64,000 bases of DNA from Devosia sp. ZB163 (GTDB lineage: Bacteria > Pseudomonadota > Alphaproteobacteria > Rhizobiales > Devosiaceae). Of the stretch, positions 20,784 to 30,153 are shown one piece after another. Below the pieces are notes generated by a model. The model saw only the letters and a program-made list of their open reading frames with translations, did no database searches and was not told the origin of the DNA. The position numbers and the translations under genes were made by a program. Every line of letters starts with the position of its first letter. Positions within the stretch are counted from its first letter, which is position 1. The stretch is from assembly GCF_028613635.1 (NCBI RefSeq), contig NZ_JAQRMY010000004.1:327181-391180 (forward strand), given 5' to 3'.

Positions 20784-22529
20784 ATGAACGTTTTCGCGTT
20801 GTTCGCCACCCGCGTCGCCGACGCCCTCAAGGGGCTCTATCCCTCGATCACCGAGGAAGCACTGTCGCGCATCGTGGTCGAGCCGCCGCGAGATGCCGCA
20901 CACGGCGACCTGTCGAGCAACGCTGCGATGGTCGTAGCCAAGCCGCTGGGCAAGAACCCGCGGGACGTGGCGTCGGCACTCGCCGATCATTTCAAGGCGG
21001 ACAAGGACGTCGCTTCCGTCGAGGTTGCCGGCCCCGGCTTCCTCAATTTCCGGCTCGAGACACCGATCTGGCACGATGTGCTGAAGTCCGTCGCGGCCCA
21101 GGGCGCCGAATTCGGCAAGTCCAACGTCGGCAAGGGCGAGCGGGTGAATGTCGAGTACGTCTCGGCCAACCCGACCGGACCGATGCATGTCGGCCATACG
21201 CGCGGCGCCGTGTTCGGCGACGCGCTGGCCTCGCTCATGGCCTACTCGGGCTACGATGTGACGCGCGAGTACTACATCAACGATGCGGGCAGCCAGATCG
21301 ATACGCTGGCCCGCTCGACCATGCTGCGCTACCGCGAGGCGCTGGGCGAGACCATCGAGATTCCGTCGGGCTTCTATCCAGGCGACTACCTCGTCCCGGT
21401 GGGGCAGGCGCTGAAGGCCGAATTCGGCAGCACGCTGCTCGACAAGCCCGAGGCTGAGGCGCTCGCCCTCGCCAAGGACCGTGTGCTGGCCGCGATGATG
21501 GACCTGATCCGGGCCGATCTCGCCAAGCTCAACATCCACCACGACGTGTTCTTCTCGGAGCGCCAGCTGCACGGGCAGGGCGGCGAGGTCGACACCACGC
21601 TCGACTGGCTGCGCAGCCAGGACATGGTCTACCAGGGCCGGCTCGAGCCCCCGAAGGGCAAGACGCCGGAGGATTGGGAGGACCGCGAGCAGACGCTGTT
21701 CCGGGCCACCAACTACGGCGATGACGTCGATAGGCCGCTGGTGAAGTCGAACGGCGCCTACACCTACTTTGCCGCCGATATCGCGTACCACCGCAACAAA
21801 TACCTGCGCGGCTTCAAGCACATGGTCAATGTGCTCGGCGCCGACCACTCGGGCTACGTTAAGCGCCTGCAGGCGGCGGTGAAGGCCGTCTCGCACGGCG
21901 AGGCCGACATCGACGTGCGCATCTGCCAGCTGGTGCGGCTGCTCAAGAACGGCGAGCCGTTCAAGATGAGCAAGCGCTCGGGCGACCTCGTGCAGCTCTC
22001 GGACGTGGTCGAGGAAGTCGGCTCGGACGCGACCCGCTTCATGCTGCTCTACCGGCGCAACGATGCCGCGATGGATTTCGACTTCGCCGTGGTGAAAGAG
22101 CAGACCCGGGACAACCCGGTGTTCTACGTCCAGTACGCGCATGCCCGGACTTACTCGGTGTTCCGCAAGGTCGCCGACGAGCTGCCCGATCTCGACGTGA
22201 CGCCGGCTGCCCTCGCCAAGGCCGATCTTTCGCTGCTTTCGAGCGAGGCCGATCTCGAGCTGATCAAGGCGCTGGCGCAGTGGCCGCGCATCGTTGCTTC
22301 GGCGGCCGACGCGCATGAACCGCACCGAGTCGCGTTCTATCTCTACGAGCTCGCCAGTGCCTTCCACGGCTTCTGGGCGAAGGGCAATCAAGATGTTGCC
22401 TTACGCTTTGTTAACGCCGATGATTCAAAGCTGACGGCGGCCCGACTCGCCCTTGTCGCGGCTGTCCGTCAGGTGCTCGTCAACGGCTTGAACCTGCTCG
22501 GTGTTTCGGCTCCGGAGGAGCTTTCATAA
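20784..22529 (+). CDS. argS: arginyl-tRNA synthetase
   Basis: Class I aminoacyl-tRNA synthetase, 581 residues. The N-terminal ArgS-specific domain precedes the HIGH-type motif in [18 protein letters not shown]. The KMSKS-type motif appears as [11 protein letters not shown], and the C-terminal DALR anticodon-binding domain ends the protein. ATG at 20784 with AAAAGG upstream begins conserved sequence ([15 protein letters not shown]). Confidence 0.96.
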   Translation: MNVFALFATRVADALKGLYPSITEEALSRIVVEPPRDAAHGDLSSNAAMVVAKPLGKNPRDVASALADHFKADKDVASVEVAGPGFLNFRLETPIWHDVLKSVAAQGAEFGKSNVGKGERVNVEYVSANPTGPMHVGHTRGAVFGDALASLMAYSGYDVTREYYINDAGSQIDTLARSTMLRYREALGETIEIPSGFYPGDYLVPVGQALKAEFGSTLLDKPEAEALALAKDRVLAAMMDLIRADLAKLNIHHDVFFSERQLHGQGGEVDTTLDWLRSQDMVYQGRLEPPKGKTPEDWEDREQTLFRATNYGDDVDRPLVKSNGAYTYFAADIAYHRNKYLRGFKHMVNVLGADHSGYVKRLQAAVKAVSHGEADIDVRICQLVRLLKNGEPFKMSKRSGDLVQLSDVVEEVGSDATRFMLLYRRNDAAMDFDFAVVKEQTRDNPVFYVQYAHARTYSVFRKVADELPDLDVTPAALAKADLSLLSSEADLELIKALAQWPRIVASAADAHEPHRVAFYLYELASAFHGFWAKGNQDVALRFVNADDSKLTAARLALVAAVRQVLVNGLNLLGVSAPEELS

Positions 22530-22618
22530 TTCGGGCGTATTGGTTGGTAGAGTGGCCGGCTCGCTTCAGGGGGTCGCCTCGGGCACCGAAGAGTACGAGT
22601 TGAAGGGCGCTGCTAACG

Positions 22619-25045
22619 ATGACAGCGAGACCACAGCACATGCCTGATGGCCAGGATAAATCCGACGACCTGATTGCCGAGCTCGCCAAGCTGATGGCAA
22701 GCAATGCAGGGTCTGCCGAACCCGAGGCCCGTCCGGCGCCCAAGCTGGTCACGCTGCCCGAGGATAACCCGGCGCCGCCTCCACATGTGCGCATTCCCGG
22801 CATGGATGCGCCGGTTGCTGCGCCTGCGCCCGTAGTCAGTGCGCCCCAGCAGGCCGTGAGGTCTGCTCCGAATCCGGCCCCGATCCCGAGCGGGGTGCTG
22901 CGCATTCCGGGGATGGACCAGCCGGCGGCCGCCGCACCGGCGCCCGTCGTCACGGCGCCGTCCGTTGCGCCTGCGCGTCCCGCGGCATCGTTCGATTTCG
23001 GCACGATGCCGACGACGTCGACGTTCAAGCCCGAGCCCATGGCCAACTGGCAGGATCGCGAGATTCCGCGTCCGGTTGCTTCGCGTCCGGCACCTGTTCC
23101 GGTTATCGAGCTGCCGAAGGCCGCCGCCCAGGCTCCTGGCCGAGCCGTCGATCCGATGGCGGAACTCGAGGCCGAGTTCGCGGCGACCAGGAGCCAGCCC
23201 ACGCCGGCTCCGGTCGAACCCGTGGTGTCTGCGCCGCGGCCCATGTCGGCTCCGGCGGTGTCGCCGATGATCCAGGCTGCGAAGGCTTCTCCGGCCGCAG
23301 ACAATTTCGATTTCGATTTTGGCTTCGATACCGAGCCGCCCGTGGCGATTTCGCCCAAGGCGAGCGTGCCTGCTCCGGCTCCCGTGCGTCCGGCTCCTGC
23401 CCCGGCACCGTCGTCGGGTGACCCAATTGCCGACCTGATTGCCGCCGAGCTCGACTCGGCCGAGGCGGAGATCCATGACGCGCCCGAACCGGCGCCGCAG
23501 CCCACACCGCGCAGCTTCCCGCAGCCTGCCGCCGCGCCGGCGCCGCGGCCGCCGGTGAACTCCGGGGTATTCCGCGGTCCGGCTGGTCCGATCAATGCCC
23601 AGGCCGCCGGTGTGCGGCCGGAAGACCATTTCGGCGTTGCGCCGGTGTTCGGGCCGACCAGCAAGGTGCCGGCCCAGAAGCCGCAGGCGCCTATCGATCG
23701 CGATCCGATGGACGAGATCGAGAGCCTGATCGGCGAGGCCGTGCGTGTCGAGCTGACTTCCGACCAGCCGGAACCGGCACAGCTCATGGCGCCCGCTCCT
23801 GTCGCGCGTGAGCCGCAGCCTGCGCCCATCGTTCCGCCGCTGACCGCAGGTCTGCCGCCGCGTCGTGCGTCGCTCAAGGATACCGAGCCGCAGATTCCGT
23901 CGGCCGAGGCCGCCATCCTCGCGGCTGCCGCCGCCAGCGGCGCCGAGGTTGGACGGATCGACAGCATCGCGGCCGAAAAGAACCCGTACAAGCGCATCAA
24001 GGCCAAGCCGGAGCGCAGTGCCAACGGCCTGCGGCCGTATATCGGCATGGCGGTGGCGGGCACGCTGCTGCTTGCGGCCGGCTTCGGCCTCTACTGGGTC
24101 CTTGGCATGGGCCGGCCCGGCGACACCGAAGCCCCGGTCCTGCAGGCCGATTCCGCGCCGGTAAAGGAGGCGCCGCCGCCGGCGCCGAGCACCACCGGCA
24201 ACCAGGGCTCCGTCGTCTTCAACGAACTGGACGGCAACAGCGCTGCGGCCATCGGCAACGAACAGCTCGTCTCCCGCGACGATAGCGAAGCGACCAGTGT
24301 CGCCGACGTTGCCCAGACCGTCGGGGACGGTGGCGGCGCGGCCAGCGAGAGCGAACTCGCCAACCGCAAGGTCCGCACCGTGACCGTGCGGCCGGATGGC
24401 ACGATCGTTTCGGGCGACGAGGCGGTCGCCGGCAATGAAGAGCTTCCGGTGGATCGTCCGGCCGTTCCGGACATGCCGGGATCCGACGTGCAGCCGTCCG
24501 AACTGCTGGCAGCCGTGCCGGGCGCGGTCGATGTGAATTCACCTGCTATTGCAGACCCGAACCAGGTCTCGGCGCTGATCGAGGCTCCGGCTGCTGGCAC
24601 GGCGCCTGCGACGATCAACCCGAGCATTGTTGCCCCGATCCCGGTGGCCCGGCCCGCCGACCGTTCCGTTCTGGGCGGTGGCGCGAACCAGCGGACGGCC
24701 GTCGCGGCGCAGCCGCAGCCGTTGCAGACGACAGAGCTGCTGCAGCCTCAGCAGCCAGTTGCTGTGCAGCAGCCGGTATCAACTGCGTCGGTTGGCGGCA
24801 GCGGACCTTACGTCCAGTTGAGCTCGCAGCCGACCGAGCCGGACGCGCAGGCGTCGCTGCGGGCGACGCAGAACCGCCTGTCGGGGCTGCTGGCTGGGCG
24901 CAACCTCGCGATCCGTCCGGTCGACCTGGGTGCCAAGGGCACCTGGTATCGCGTCGTGCTGCCGGTCGATTCCTTCCCGGAAGCGACCCAGACCTGCGCA
25001 AGCCTGAAGGCGAATGGTGTCGACTGCGTGCCGATTGGCGGTTGA
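22619..25045 (+). CDS. long SPOR-domain membrane protein with disordered cytoplasmic region
   Basis: An 808-residue protein that probably acts at the division septum, since SPOR domains bind glycan strands lacking stem peptides. Residues 1-470 are proline- and alanine-rich and look disordered. They contain two copies of RIPGMD (58-63, 95-100) and four acidic helix-like motifs (15-27, 178-190, 268-284, 362-375). One membrane span lies at 473-495. A second low-complexity region is followed by the SPOR domain at about 735-808 (YVQLSSQPTEPDAQASL to the C-terminus). The argS-SPOR order is usual in Rhizobiales. A start at 22637 is also possible. Confidence 0.88.
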   Translation: MTARPQHMPDGQDKSDDLIAELAKLMASNAGSAEPEARPAPKLVTLPEDNPAPPPHVRIPGMDAPVAAPAPVVSAPQQAVRSAPNPAPIPSGVLRIPGMDQPAAAAPAPVVTAPSVAPARPAASFDFGTMPTTSTFKPEPMANWQDREIPRPVASRPAPVPVIELPKAAAQAPGRAVDPMAELEAEFAATRSQPTPAPVEPVVSAPRPMSAPAVSPMIQAAKASPAADNFDFDFGFDTEPPVAISPKASVPAPAPVRPAPAPAPSSGDPIADLIAAELDSAEAEIHDAPEPAPQPTPRSFPQPAAAPAPRPPVNSGVFRGPAGPINAQAAGVRPEDHFGVAPVFGPTSKVPAQKPQAPIDRDPMDEIESLIGEAVRVELTSDQPEPAQLMAPAPVAREPQPAPIVPPLTAGLPPRRASLKDTEPQIPSAEAAILAAAAASGAEVGRIDSIAAEKNPYKRIKAKPERSANGLRPYIGMAVAGTLLLAAGFGLYWVLGMGRPGDTEAPVLQADSAPVKEAPPPAPSTTGNQGSVVFNELDGNSAAAIGNEQLVSRDDSEATSVADVAQTVGDGGGAASESELANRKVRTVTVRPDGTIVSGDEAVAGNEELPVDRPAVPDMPGSDVQPSELLAAVPGAVDVNSPAIADPNQVSALIEAPAAGTAPATINPSIVAPIPVARPADRSVLGGGANQRTAVAAQPQPLQTTELLQPQQPVAVQQPVSTASVGGSGPYVQLSSQPTEPDAQASLRATQNRLSGLLAGRNLAIRPVDLGAKGTWYRVVLPVDSFPEATQTCASLKANGVDCVPIGG

Positions 25046-25089
25046 TCGACGCCCCGACTTCCTTGACGCCCATACCCATTGGGGACCAA

Positions 25090-25113
25090 ATCCGCTCGTG
25101 AAGAGCGGATTTT
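25090..25113 (+). terminator. hairpin with short T-run between the SPOR gene and scpA
   Basis: Perfect arms ATCCGCTC (25090-25097) and GAGCGGAT (25103-25110) enclose a GTGAA loop and run into four T. It ends eight bases before the scpA ATG, so it overlaps the scpA leader. It may be a weak terminator or attenuator. A CTTGAC -35-like element lies at 25062-25067 but has no good -10 partner. Confidence 0.55.
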
Positions 25114-25120
25114 CGGCGTT

Positions 25121-25918
25121 ATGAGCGACACACCGGCAGATTGGTTCGCAACGCCCGACGCACCTCGCGAGGACGAGGTGCTCTATGTCGACGTTGCCGG
25201 GTACGAGGGGCCGCTCGACCTGCTGCTCGACCTGGCCCGCCGCCAGAAGGTGGACCTGGGCAAGATCTCAGTCCTCGCGCTGGCGGAGCAGTATCTCGGC
25301 TTCATCCAGACCATCCGCGATCGCCGCATCGAGGTTGCCGCCGACTATCTCGTGATGGCGGCCTGGCTGGCCTACCTCAAGAGCCGGCTGATGGTGCCGC
25401 AGGCGCCAAGCGACGACGAGCCGTCGGGCGAGATGATGGCGGCACTGCTGCAGTTCCGCCTGAAGCGGCTCGAAGCGATGCGGAAAGCGGCCATGCAGCT
25501 CGTCAACCGGCCGCGCCTTGCGCGCGACGTTTTCGCGCGCGGCCAGCCCGAGCCGGTGATGATCGAGCGGCGGAACCTGTGGGAGGCGTCGCTCTACGAT
25601 TTGCTGAAGGCGTATGCGAATGGCCGGGAGCGCGGCGTCCCGCAGGACTACCACCTGTTCGAGCGCACGGTCTGGTCGCTGCAGGAGGCCCGCGAGATCC
25701 TGACGCGGCTGATCGGCGAGAACATGGACTGGGTGCCACTGGACGCCTATCTGGACCAGTTCCTGAGCGATCCGGCGCAGCGGAAGACCGCGACGGCCTC
25801 GAGCTTCGCCTCCAGCCTTGAATTGGCCCGGCAAGGGCAAATAGAACTGCGCCAGACCCTGACCTTCGGCCCGCTGTTCATGCGCCGCAGGCAGCAGGAC
25901 GGAAAGAAGCCTTCATGA
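25121..25918 (+). CDS. scpA: segregation and condensation protein ScpA
   Basis: Kleisin subunit that bridges the Smc heads for chromosome segregation. The 265-residue protein has the ScpA N-terminal segment YEGPLDLLLDLARRQKVDLGKISVLALAEQYL and AADYLVMAAWLAYLKSRLM. A C-terminal winged helix is expected at the end. ATG at 25121 starts directly after a hairpin and has no clear ribosome-binding site. TTG at 25079 is an upstream alternative. It overlaps scpB by four bases (ATGA). Confidence 0.93.
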   Translation: MSDTPADWFATPDAPREDEVLYVDVAGYEGPLDLLLDLARRQKVDLGKISVLALAEQYLGFIQTIRDRRIEVAADYLVMAAWLAYLKSRLMVPQAPSDDEPSGEMMAALLQFRLKRLEAMRKAAMQLVNRPRLARDVFARGQPEPVMIERRNLWEASLYDLLKAYANGRERGVPQDYHLFERTVWSLQEAREILTRLIGENMDWVPLDAYLDQFLSDPAQRKTATASSFASSLELARQGQIELRQTLTFGPLFMRRRQQDGKKPS

Positions 25919-26589
25919 CGGACACGTCCGCCACCGGATCGGAAATCGACGAGCATGGCGAGGTCGGAGAGCGCAATCTCCGCATCCTCGAAGCCATCAT
26001 GTTCGCGTCGGCCGAGCCGCTTTCGCCGGCCGAGATCGCCCCATACCTGGGGGAGGGGGCCGACGTGCCGCTTCTGCTCGAGAGGCTGGCCGCGAGGTAT
26101 GCCGGCCGGGGCGTGAACCTCGTGCGCCGCGGTGACAAGTGGGCCTTCCGGACAGCCGACGATCTCTCGTTCCTGCTGCGGCGCGAGCAGACGGAGAGCC
26201 GCCAGCTTTCCCGCGCCGCGCTCGAGACGCTGGCCATCATTGCCTACCACCAGCCGGCGACGCGTGCCGAGGTGGAGGAGGTGCGCGGTGTCGCCAGCGG
26301 CGGCGGGACGTTCGACGTGCTGATGCAGACCGGCTGGATCCGGATGCGTGGGCGGCGGAGGACGCCTGGGCGGCCGGTGACCTATGGCACGACCGAGGCC
26401 TTCCTCGATCATTTCGGGCTCGAGGGCATCACCGACCTGCCGGGGCTGGAGGAGTTGAAGGGCTCGGGCCTGCTGTCGAGCCGGCTGCCGCCGGCCTTCC
26501 AGGTGCCGTTGCCATTCGATGGCCCCTTGCGTGATGACGAGGATCCGCTCGATCCCGACGACCAGGGCGAAAGCGACCCGGTAGAATGA
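25915..26589 (+). CDS. scpB: segregation and condensation protein ScpB
   Basis: Winged-helix partner of ScpA in the Smc complex. The 224-residue protein shows RILEAIMFASAEPLSPAEIAPYL and LSRAALETLAIIAYHQPATRAEVEEVRGV, the hallmark ScpB core, then a second winged helix with PVTYGTTEAFLDHFGL. The acidic C-terminus is probably flexible. It overlaps both neighbours by four bases (ATGA each), so scpA, scpB and the ABC ATPase are likely one translationally coupled unit. Confidence 0.94.
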   Translation: MTDTSATGSEIDEHGEVGERNLRILEAIMFASAEPLSPAEIAPYLGEGADVPLLLERLAARYAGRGVNLVRRGDKWAFRTADDLSFLLRREQTESRQLSRAALETLAIIAYHQPATRAEVEEVRGVASGGGTFDVLMQTGWIRMRGRRRTPGRPVTYGTTEAFLDHFGLEGITDLPGLEELKGSGLLSSRLPPAFQVPLPFDGPLRDDEDPLDPDDQGESDPVE

Positions 26590-27686
26590 CCGATACCGAA
26601 GAGTTCGAGGACTGGGGCCCGCGCGGCACCGCTGGCGTCGCGTTTGCCGGAGCGCTGAAGTTCGACCATGTCGACGTGACGCTGGGCGGCCGGCCGGTGC
26701 TGCGCGACTTCTCGCTGGCCCTCGTGCCGGGGGAGATCGTCTGCCTGCTGGGCGAGAGCGGATCGGGCAAATCCACGATCCTGCGCGTCGCGGCCGGCAT
26801 CCAGCGGATCGATGCGGGTACGGTGAGCATCAATGACGAGGTGGTGTCGGGGCCGGGCGTCCATGTGAAGCCCGACCGGCGCGGCATCGGACTGATGTTC
26901 CAGGATTTCGCACTGTTCCCACACCTGACGCTGCTGCAGAACGTGACCTTCGGGCTGCGCAGGTTGGGCCGGGGTGCTGCGTTGACGCAAGCGCGCCAGG
27001 CCCTCAAGCGGGTCGGGCTTGAAGACCGGGAGGACGATTACCCGCATCGGCTCTCGGGTGGGCAGCAGCAGCGATTGGCGCTCGCCCGCTCGATCGCGCC
27101 GCGGCCGGGGATCCTGATGCTGGACGAGCCGTTCTCCAGCCTCGATGCGCGGCTGCGCGAGACGGTGCGCAACGAGACGCTGGCGGTGCTGCGCGAGACG
27201 CATGCCACGACGATCATCGTGACCCATGACCCCGAAGAGGCGATGCTCCTCGGCGACCGGATCGCCTTGCTGCGGCACGGCAGACTGGCGCAGATCGATA
27301 CGGCGTCCGCCATCTACAATCGTCCGGTCGATCTCAATGCCGCACGTTTCTTCTCGCCGCTGAGCGAGATCGAGGCCCGCGTCGTGGGCGGGAGCGTCGA
27401 CACACCGCTGGGCGCCTTGCCGGCGCCGGCCTATGCCGACGGCACAGCTGTGACGGTTGCGATCCGGCCGATCGGCAGCCTCGATGTCAGGACGGAGGGG
27501 CCCGGGGTTCCCGGCCGAGTTCTGGCGAAGCGGGACGCCATCGGCATCGATCTGTGCGAGGTAAGCGTCGCGGGGCTCGACCGGCCTATTCAGTTGCGGC
27601 GGCGGTCAGATCGCAATCTCAAGGTCGGTTCCGACGTTTTCCTGAGCCTGAACCCGGAACACGTCCTTGTGTTCGCCAAGGATTAA
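26586..27686 (+). CDS. orphan ABC transporter ATP-binding protein (FbpC/PotA-like, TOBE domain)
   Basis: A 366-residue ATPase with Walker A GESGSGKST, Q-loop FQDFALFPHL, signature LSGGQQQRLALARS, Walker B ILMLDEPFSSLD and the switch histidine in IIVTHDPEEAM. Residues after about 250 form a TOBE-like regulatory domain, as in iron, polyamine or sugar importers. No permease or binding-protein gene is in the window, so its partners are elsewhere or it has another role. It overlaps scpB by four bases. Substrate cannot be assigned. Confidence 0.87.
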   Translation: MTDTEEFEDWGPRGTAGVAFAGALKFDHVDVTLGGRPVLRDFSLALVPGEIVCLLGESGSGKSTILRVAAGIQRIDAGTVSINDEVVSGPGVHVKPDRRGIGLMFQDFALFPHLTLLQNVTFGLRRLGRGAALTQARQALKRVGLEDREDDYPHRLSGGQQQRLALARSIAPRPGILMLDEPFSSLDARLRETVRNETLAVLRETHATTIIVTHDPEEAMLLGDRIALLRHGRLAQIDTASAIYNRPVDLNAARFFSPLSEIEARVVGGSVDTPLGALPAPAYADGTAVTVAIRPIGSLDVRTEGPGVPGRVLAKRDAIGIDLCEVSVAGLDRPIQLRRRSDRNLKVGSDVFLSLNPEHVLVFAKD

Positions 27687-27743
27687 ACCTATTTGTCTGC
27701 GCTAACGGTGTAGACTACGCGTTCGAATATCGGAGACCAACGT

Positions 27744-27962
27744 ATGCACGCGCCAGGCATTTGGGGCATCATTGTTGTAGCGATCGTCGTGATCCTGCTG
27801 TTTGGACGCGGCAAGATCGCGGGCCTCATGGGCGAAGTCGCCTCGGGCATCAAGTCCTTCCAGAAGGGCATGCGCGACGAGGAAACCAAGCCCACCCCGC
27901 AGATCGATGCCCAGGCCAGTGCCGAGCCGACCCGCGAAACCGAAAAGGCCAAGGACGCCTGA
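27744..27962 (+). CDS. tatA: Sec-independent translocase protein TatA
   Basis: Pore-forming subunit of twin-arginine translocation. The 72-residue protein has a single N-terminal membrane span ([21 protein letters not shown]), the short hinge with FGRGKI, and an amphipathic helix ([15 protein letters not shown]), then a charged tail. Size and layout are typical. It begins the tatABC operon 57 bases after the ABC ATPase gene. Confidence 0.93.
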   Translation: MHAPGIWGIIVVAIVVILLFGRGKIAGLMGEVASGIKSFQKGMRDEETKPTPQIDAQASAEPTRETEKAKDA

Positions 27963-27994
27963 TCGTCTGACGGCCGCTCTCGGGAGCCCACCAC

Positions 27995-28726
27995 ATGCTC
28001 GGCGTCGGCTGGCTGGAAATGCTGTTGATTGGGATCGTGGCGCTTATCGTCATCGGTCCCAAGGAACTGCCGGCGGTAATGCGCCGCATCGGGCAGTTCG
28101 CCGGAACCATCCGGCGGATGGGGCAGGACTTCCAGCGTGAGCTCAACAAGACGACCGGGCTCAACGAGATCACCAATCTCAGGAACTCCGTGACGCAGCC
28201 GCTGAAGGCGACTGCGGATGCGATCCGCAAGGAGTTCAACACGACAACGTCCACCGGGCAGGTTCAGCCTTCCGGTGCGATCAAGCCGGCCGATCCCAAG
28301 GTCGAGAGCGTGGTCGACGAGATCAAGGCCGCCGCCGGGATGACCGCGCCGGCCGCTGCCGCTGCCACGACGACGGGTGCTGCGACCCCGGTGGCCGCGA
28401 GTACACCTGCTGCCGCTAAGGCCCCGGTCAAGGCTGCCCGCCCCGCACGGATCAAGGCGCCGAGCGAGAGCACCGTTGCGACGGCCGACATTCCGGCCGC
28501 CAAGAAACCGACAAGGGCGAAGAAGCCGATCGAATCTCCGGCGCCGGTCGAAGCTATCGCGCCAGCCAAGAAGCCGGCCGCGAAGAAGGCGGCGCCCAAG
28601 CAGGCTGCCGTTGCTGATCCGGCGCCCGCGGCGAAGCCTCCGGCCAAGAAGCCCGCTGCGGTCAAGAAACCTGCCGCCAAGAAGCCCGCCGCCGAGAAGC
28701 CGGCCGTTGCCAAGAAGACCACGTGA
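27995..28726 (+). CDS. tatB: Tat translocase protein TatB with long lysine/alanine/proline tail
   Basis: Substrate-receptor subunit of the Tat system. Residues 1-70 are standard TatB: membrane span MLGVGWLEMLLIGIVALIVIGPKELP and amphipathic helix with GQFAGTIRRMGQDFQREL. From about residue 95 the 243-residue protein becomes alanine-, proline- and lysine-rich. About 10 AKKP/KKPA-type units occupy residues 165-243, recalling histone H1 tails. The tail should be disordered and cytoplasmic. The stop lies just before the tatC start. Confidence 0.92.
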   Translation: MLGVGWLEMLLIGIVALIVIGPKELPAVMRRIGQFAGTIRRMGQDFQRELNKTTGLNEITNLRNSVTQPLKATADAIRKEFNTTTSTGQVQPSGAIKPADPKVESVVDEIKAAAGMTAPAAAAATTTGAATPVAASTPAAAKAPVKAARPARIKAPSESTVATADIPAAKKPTRAKKPIESPAPVEAIAPAKKPAAKKAAPKQAAVADPAPAAKPPAKKPAAVKKPAAKKPAAEKPAVAKKTT

Positions 28727-28728
28727 CG

Positions 28729-29565
28729 ATGGCCGAGCAGACCAAACTCGAACCGCCCAAGCCTGAGACCGAGGCCCCCGATGAGCTTGCGGGCAGCGAA
28801 GCCCCACTGCTCGATCACCTGATCGAACTCAGGAAGCGGCTGATCCGATCGCTTCTGGTGATCGTCGGCCTGCTGATCGCCTGTTTCTTCGTTGCAGGTC
28901 CGATCTTCGACATCCTCGTCCAGCCTTATCGCGAGGCGGTGGCTCCCCAGCCGGTGGAGCTGATCTACACCGCGCCGCAGGAATTCTTCTTCACGCAGCT
29001 GAGCCTCGCCTTCTTCGGCGCGATCTTCCTCGGCTTCCCGTATCTTGCGGTCGAGATCTACGGCTTTGTCGCTCCGGGGCTCTACAAGAAGGAACGCAAG
29101 GCCTTCATCCCGTACCTGATCGCAACGCCGATCTTCTTCCTGCTCGGCGCGGCCATGGTCTACTTTGCCGTGCTCCCGCTCGCCATGCGGTTCTTCCATT
29201 CGATGGAGACGGGCGAGATCAGCATGCTGGTCAAGGTCAGCGAGTACCTTGGCCTCGCCATGACGCTGATCATTGCGTTCGGCCTCTGCTTCCAGCTGCC
29301 GGTGATCCTGACGCTCCTGGCGCAGATCGATCTCATCTCGAGCGGTACGCTCAAGAAGGGCCGCCGCTACGCCATCGTCGCCATCCTGGTGTTTGCCGCG
29401 TTCATCACGCCGCCCGACCCGATCTCGCAGATCGGATTGGCGCTGCCGATGTACCTGCTCTACGAGCTCTCGATCTGGTCGGTCATGTGGATCGAGAAGC
29501 GTCGCGCCAAGACCCTCGCCGCCGCCGAGGGCGAAGGCACGGACACGACCACCACCCCCACCTGA
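28729..29565 (+). CDS. tatC: Sec-independent translocase protein TatC
   Basis: Multi-span Tat subunit that recognises the twin-arginine motif. The 278-residue protein has the signature LLDHLIELRKRLIRSL at the first span, six hydrophobic segments, and FGLCFQLPVILTLLAQ and DPISQIGLALPMYLLYE near the end. ATG at 28729 is preferred. GTG at 28723 overlaps the tatB stop and is possible. Confidence 0.95.
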   Translation: MAEQTKLEPPKPETEAPDELAGSEAPLLDHLIELRKRLIRSLLVIVGLLIACFFVAGPIFDILVQPYREAVAPQPVELIYTAPQEFFFTQLSLAFFGAIFLGFPYLAVEIYGFVAPGLYKKERKAFIPYLIATPIFFLLGAAMVYFAVLPLAMRFFHSMETGEISMLVKVSEYLGLAMTLIIAFGLCFQLPVILTLLAQIDLISSGTLKKGRRYAIVAILVFAAFITPPDPISQIGLALPMYLLYELSIWSVMWIEKRRAKTLAAAEGEGTDTTTTPT

Positions 29566-29661
29566 GCCAGCCTGCCATGATTGTGGCACGGCGCAGCCCT
29601 GAAGGCGCCGCGACTCGTTGCTAGCCGGAGTCCGTTCGAAACCGGGCACGACGGGGCGGTC

Positions 29662-30153
29662 ATGCGGCGCATAGTCTCTACTCTTCTACTCGTTGTCGGC
29701 TTCACGGGCGGCGCGGCGGCGTACGACACGCCCAAGGCGCTGGTCGAAGCCATCTATCAGCCCTACACCAGTGGTCAGAACCACGATGGCGGGCTTCAGC
29801 ACTTCTACTCCGAGCGGCTCAAGGGCCTGTACTCGGCGAGTGTCGAGCGCCATGCGAGCGAGGAGGCCGGGGCGGATGCCGCGTCGAACGCAGCGGACGT
29901 GCTCGCCTTTGACCCGTTCATCGAGGCGAACCACACGCTGCTGTTCGATCTGGTGATCAACGAGCCGGTGGTGAGCGGCGACCGCGCGGTAGCAACGGTC
30001 AGGTTCCACAACTTCGACCACCTGAGCCTGATCAGCGTGTCGATGGTCAAGGAAGCCGACGGCTGGAAGGTGGACGATGTCGCATCGCTCGGCGGCAGCC
30101 AGAACTGGTTGCTGTCCTGGCTGCTTCAGTACGATCCGTTCGCGCTGATCTAA
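29662..30153 (+). CDS. exported DUF3828-like protein
   Basis: A 163-residue protein with a signal peptide (MRRIVSTLLLVVGFTGGAAAYD) and a single domain resembling DUF3828: LVEAIYQPY and YSERLKGLY near the start, DPFIEANH in the middle and DGWKVDDVAS at the end. The fold is probably NTF2-like. Function is unknown. ATG at 29662 has GGGCGG upstream and directly precedes the signal peptide. Its stop overlaps the aminopeptidase stop by four bases on the opposite strand. Confidence 0.8.
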   Translation: MRRIVSTLLLVVGFTGGAAAYDTPKALVEAIYQPYTSGQNHDGGLQHFYSERLKGLYSASVERHASEEAGADAASNAADVLAFDPFIEANHTLLFDLVINEPVVSGDRAVATVRFHNFDHLSLISVSMVKEADGWKVDDVASLGGSQNWLLSWLLQYDPFALI

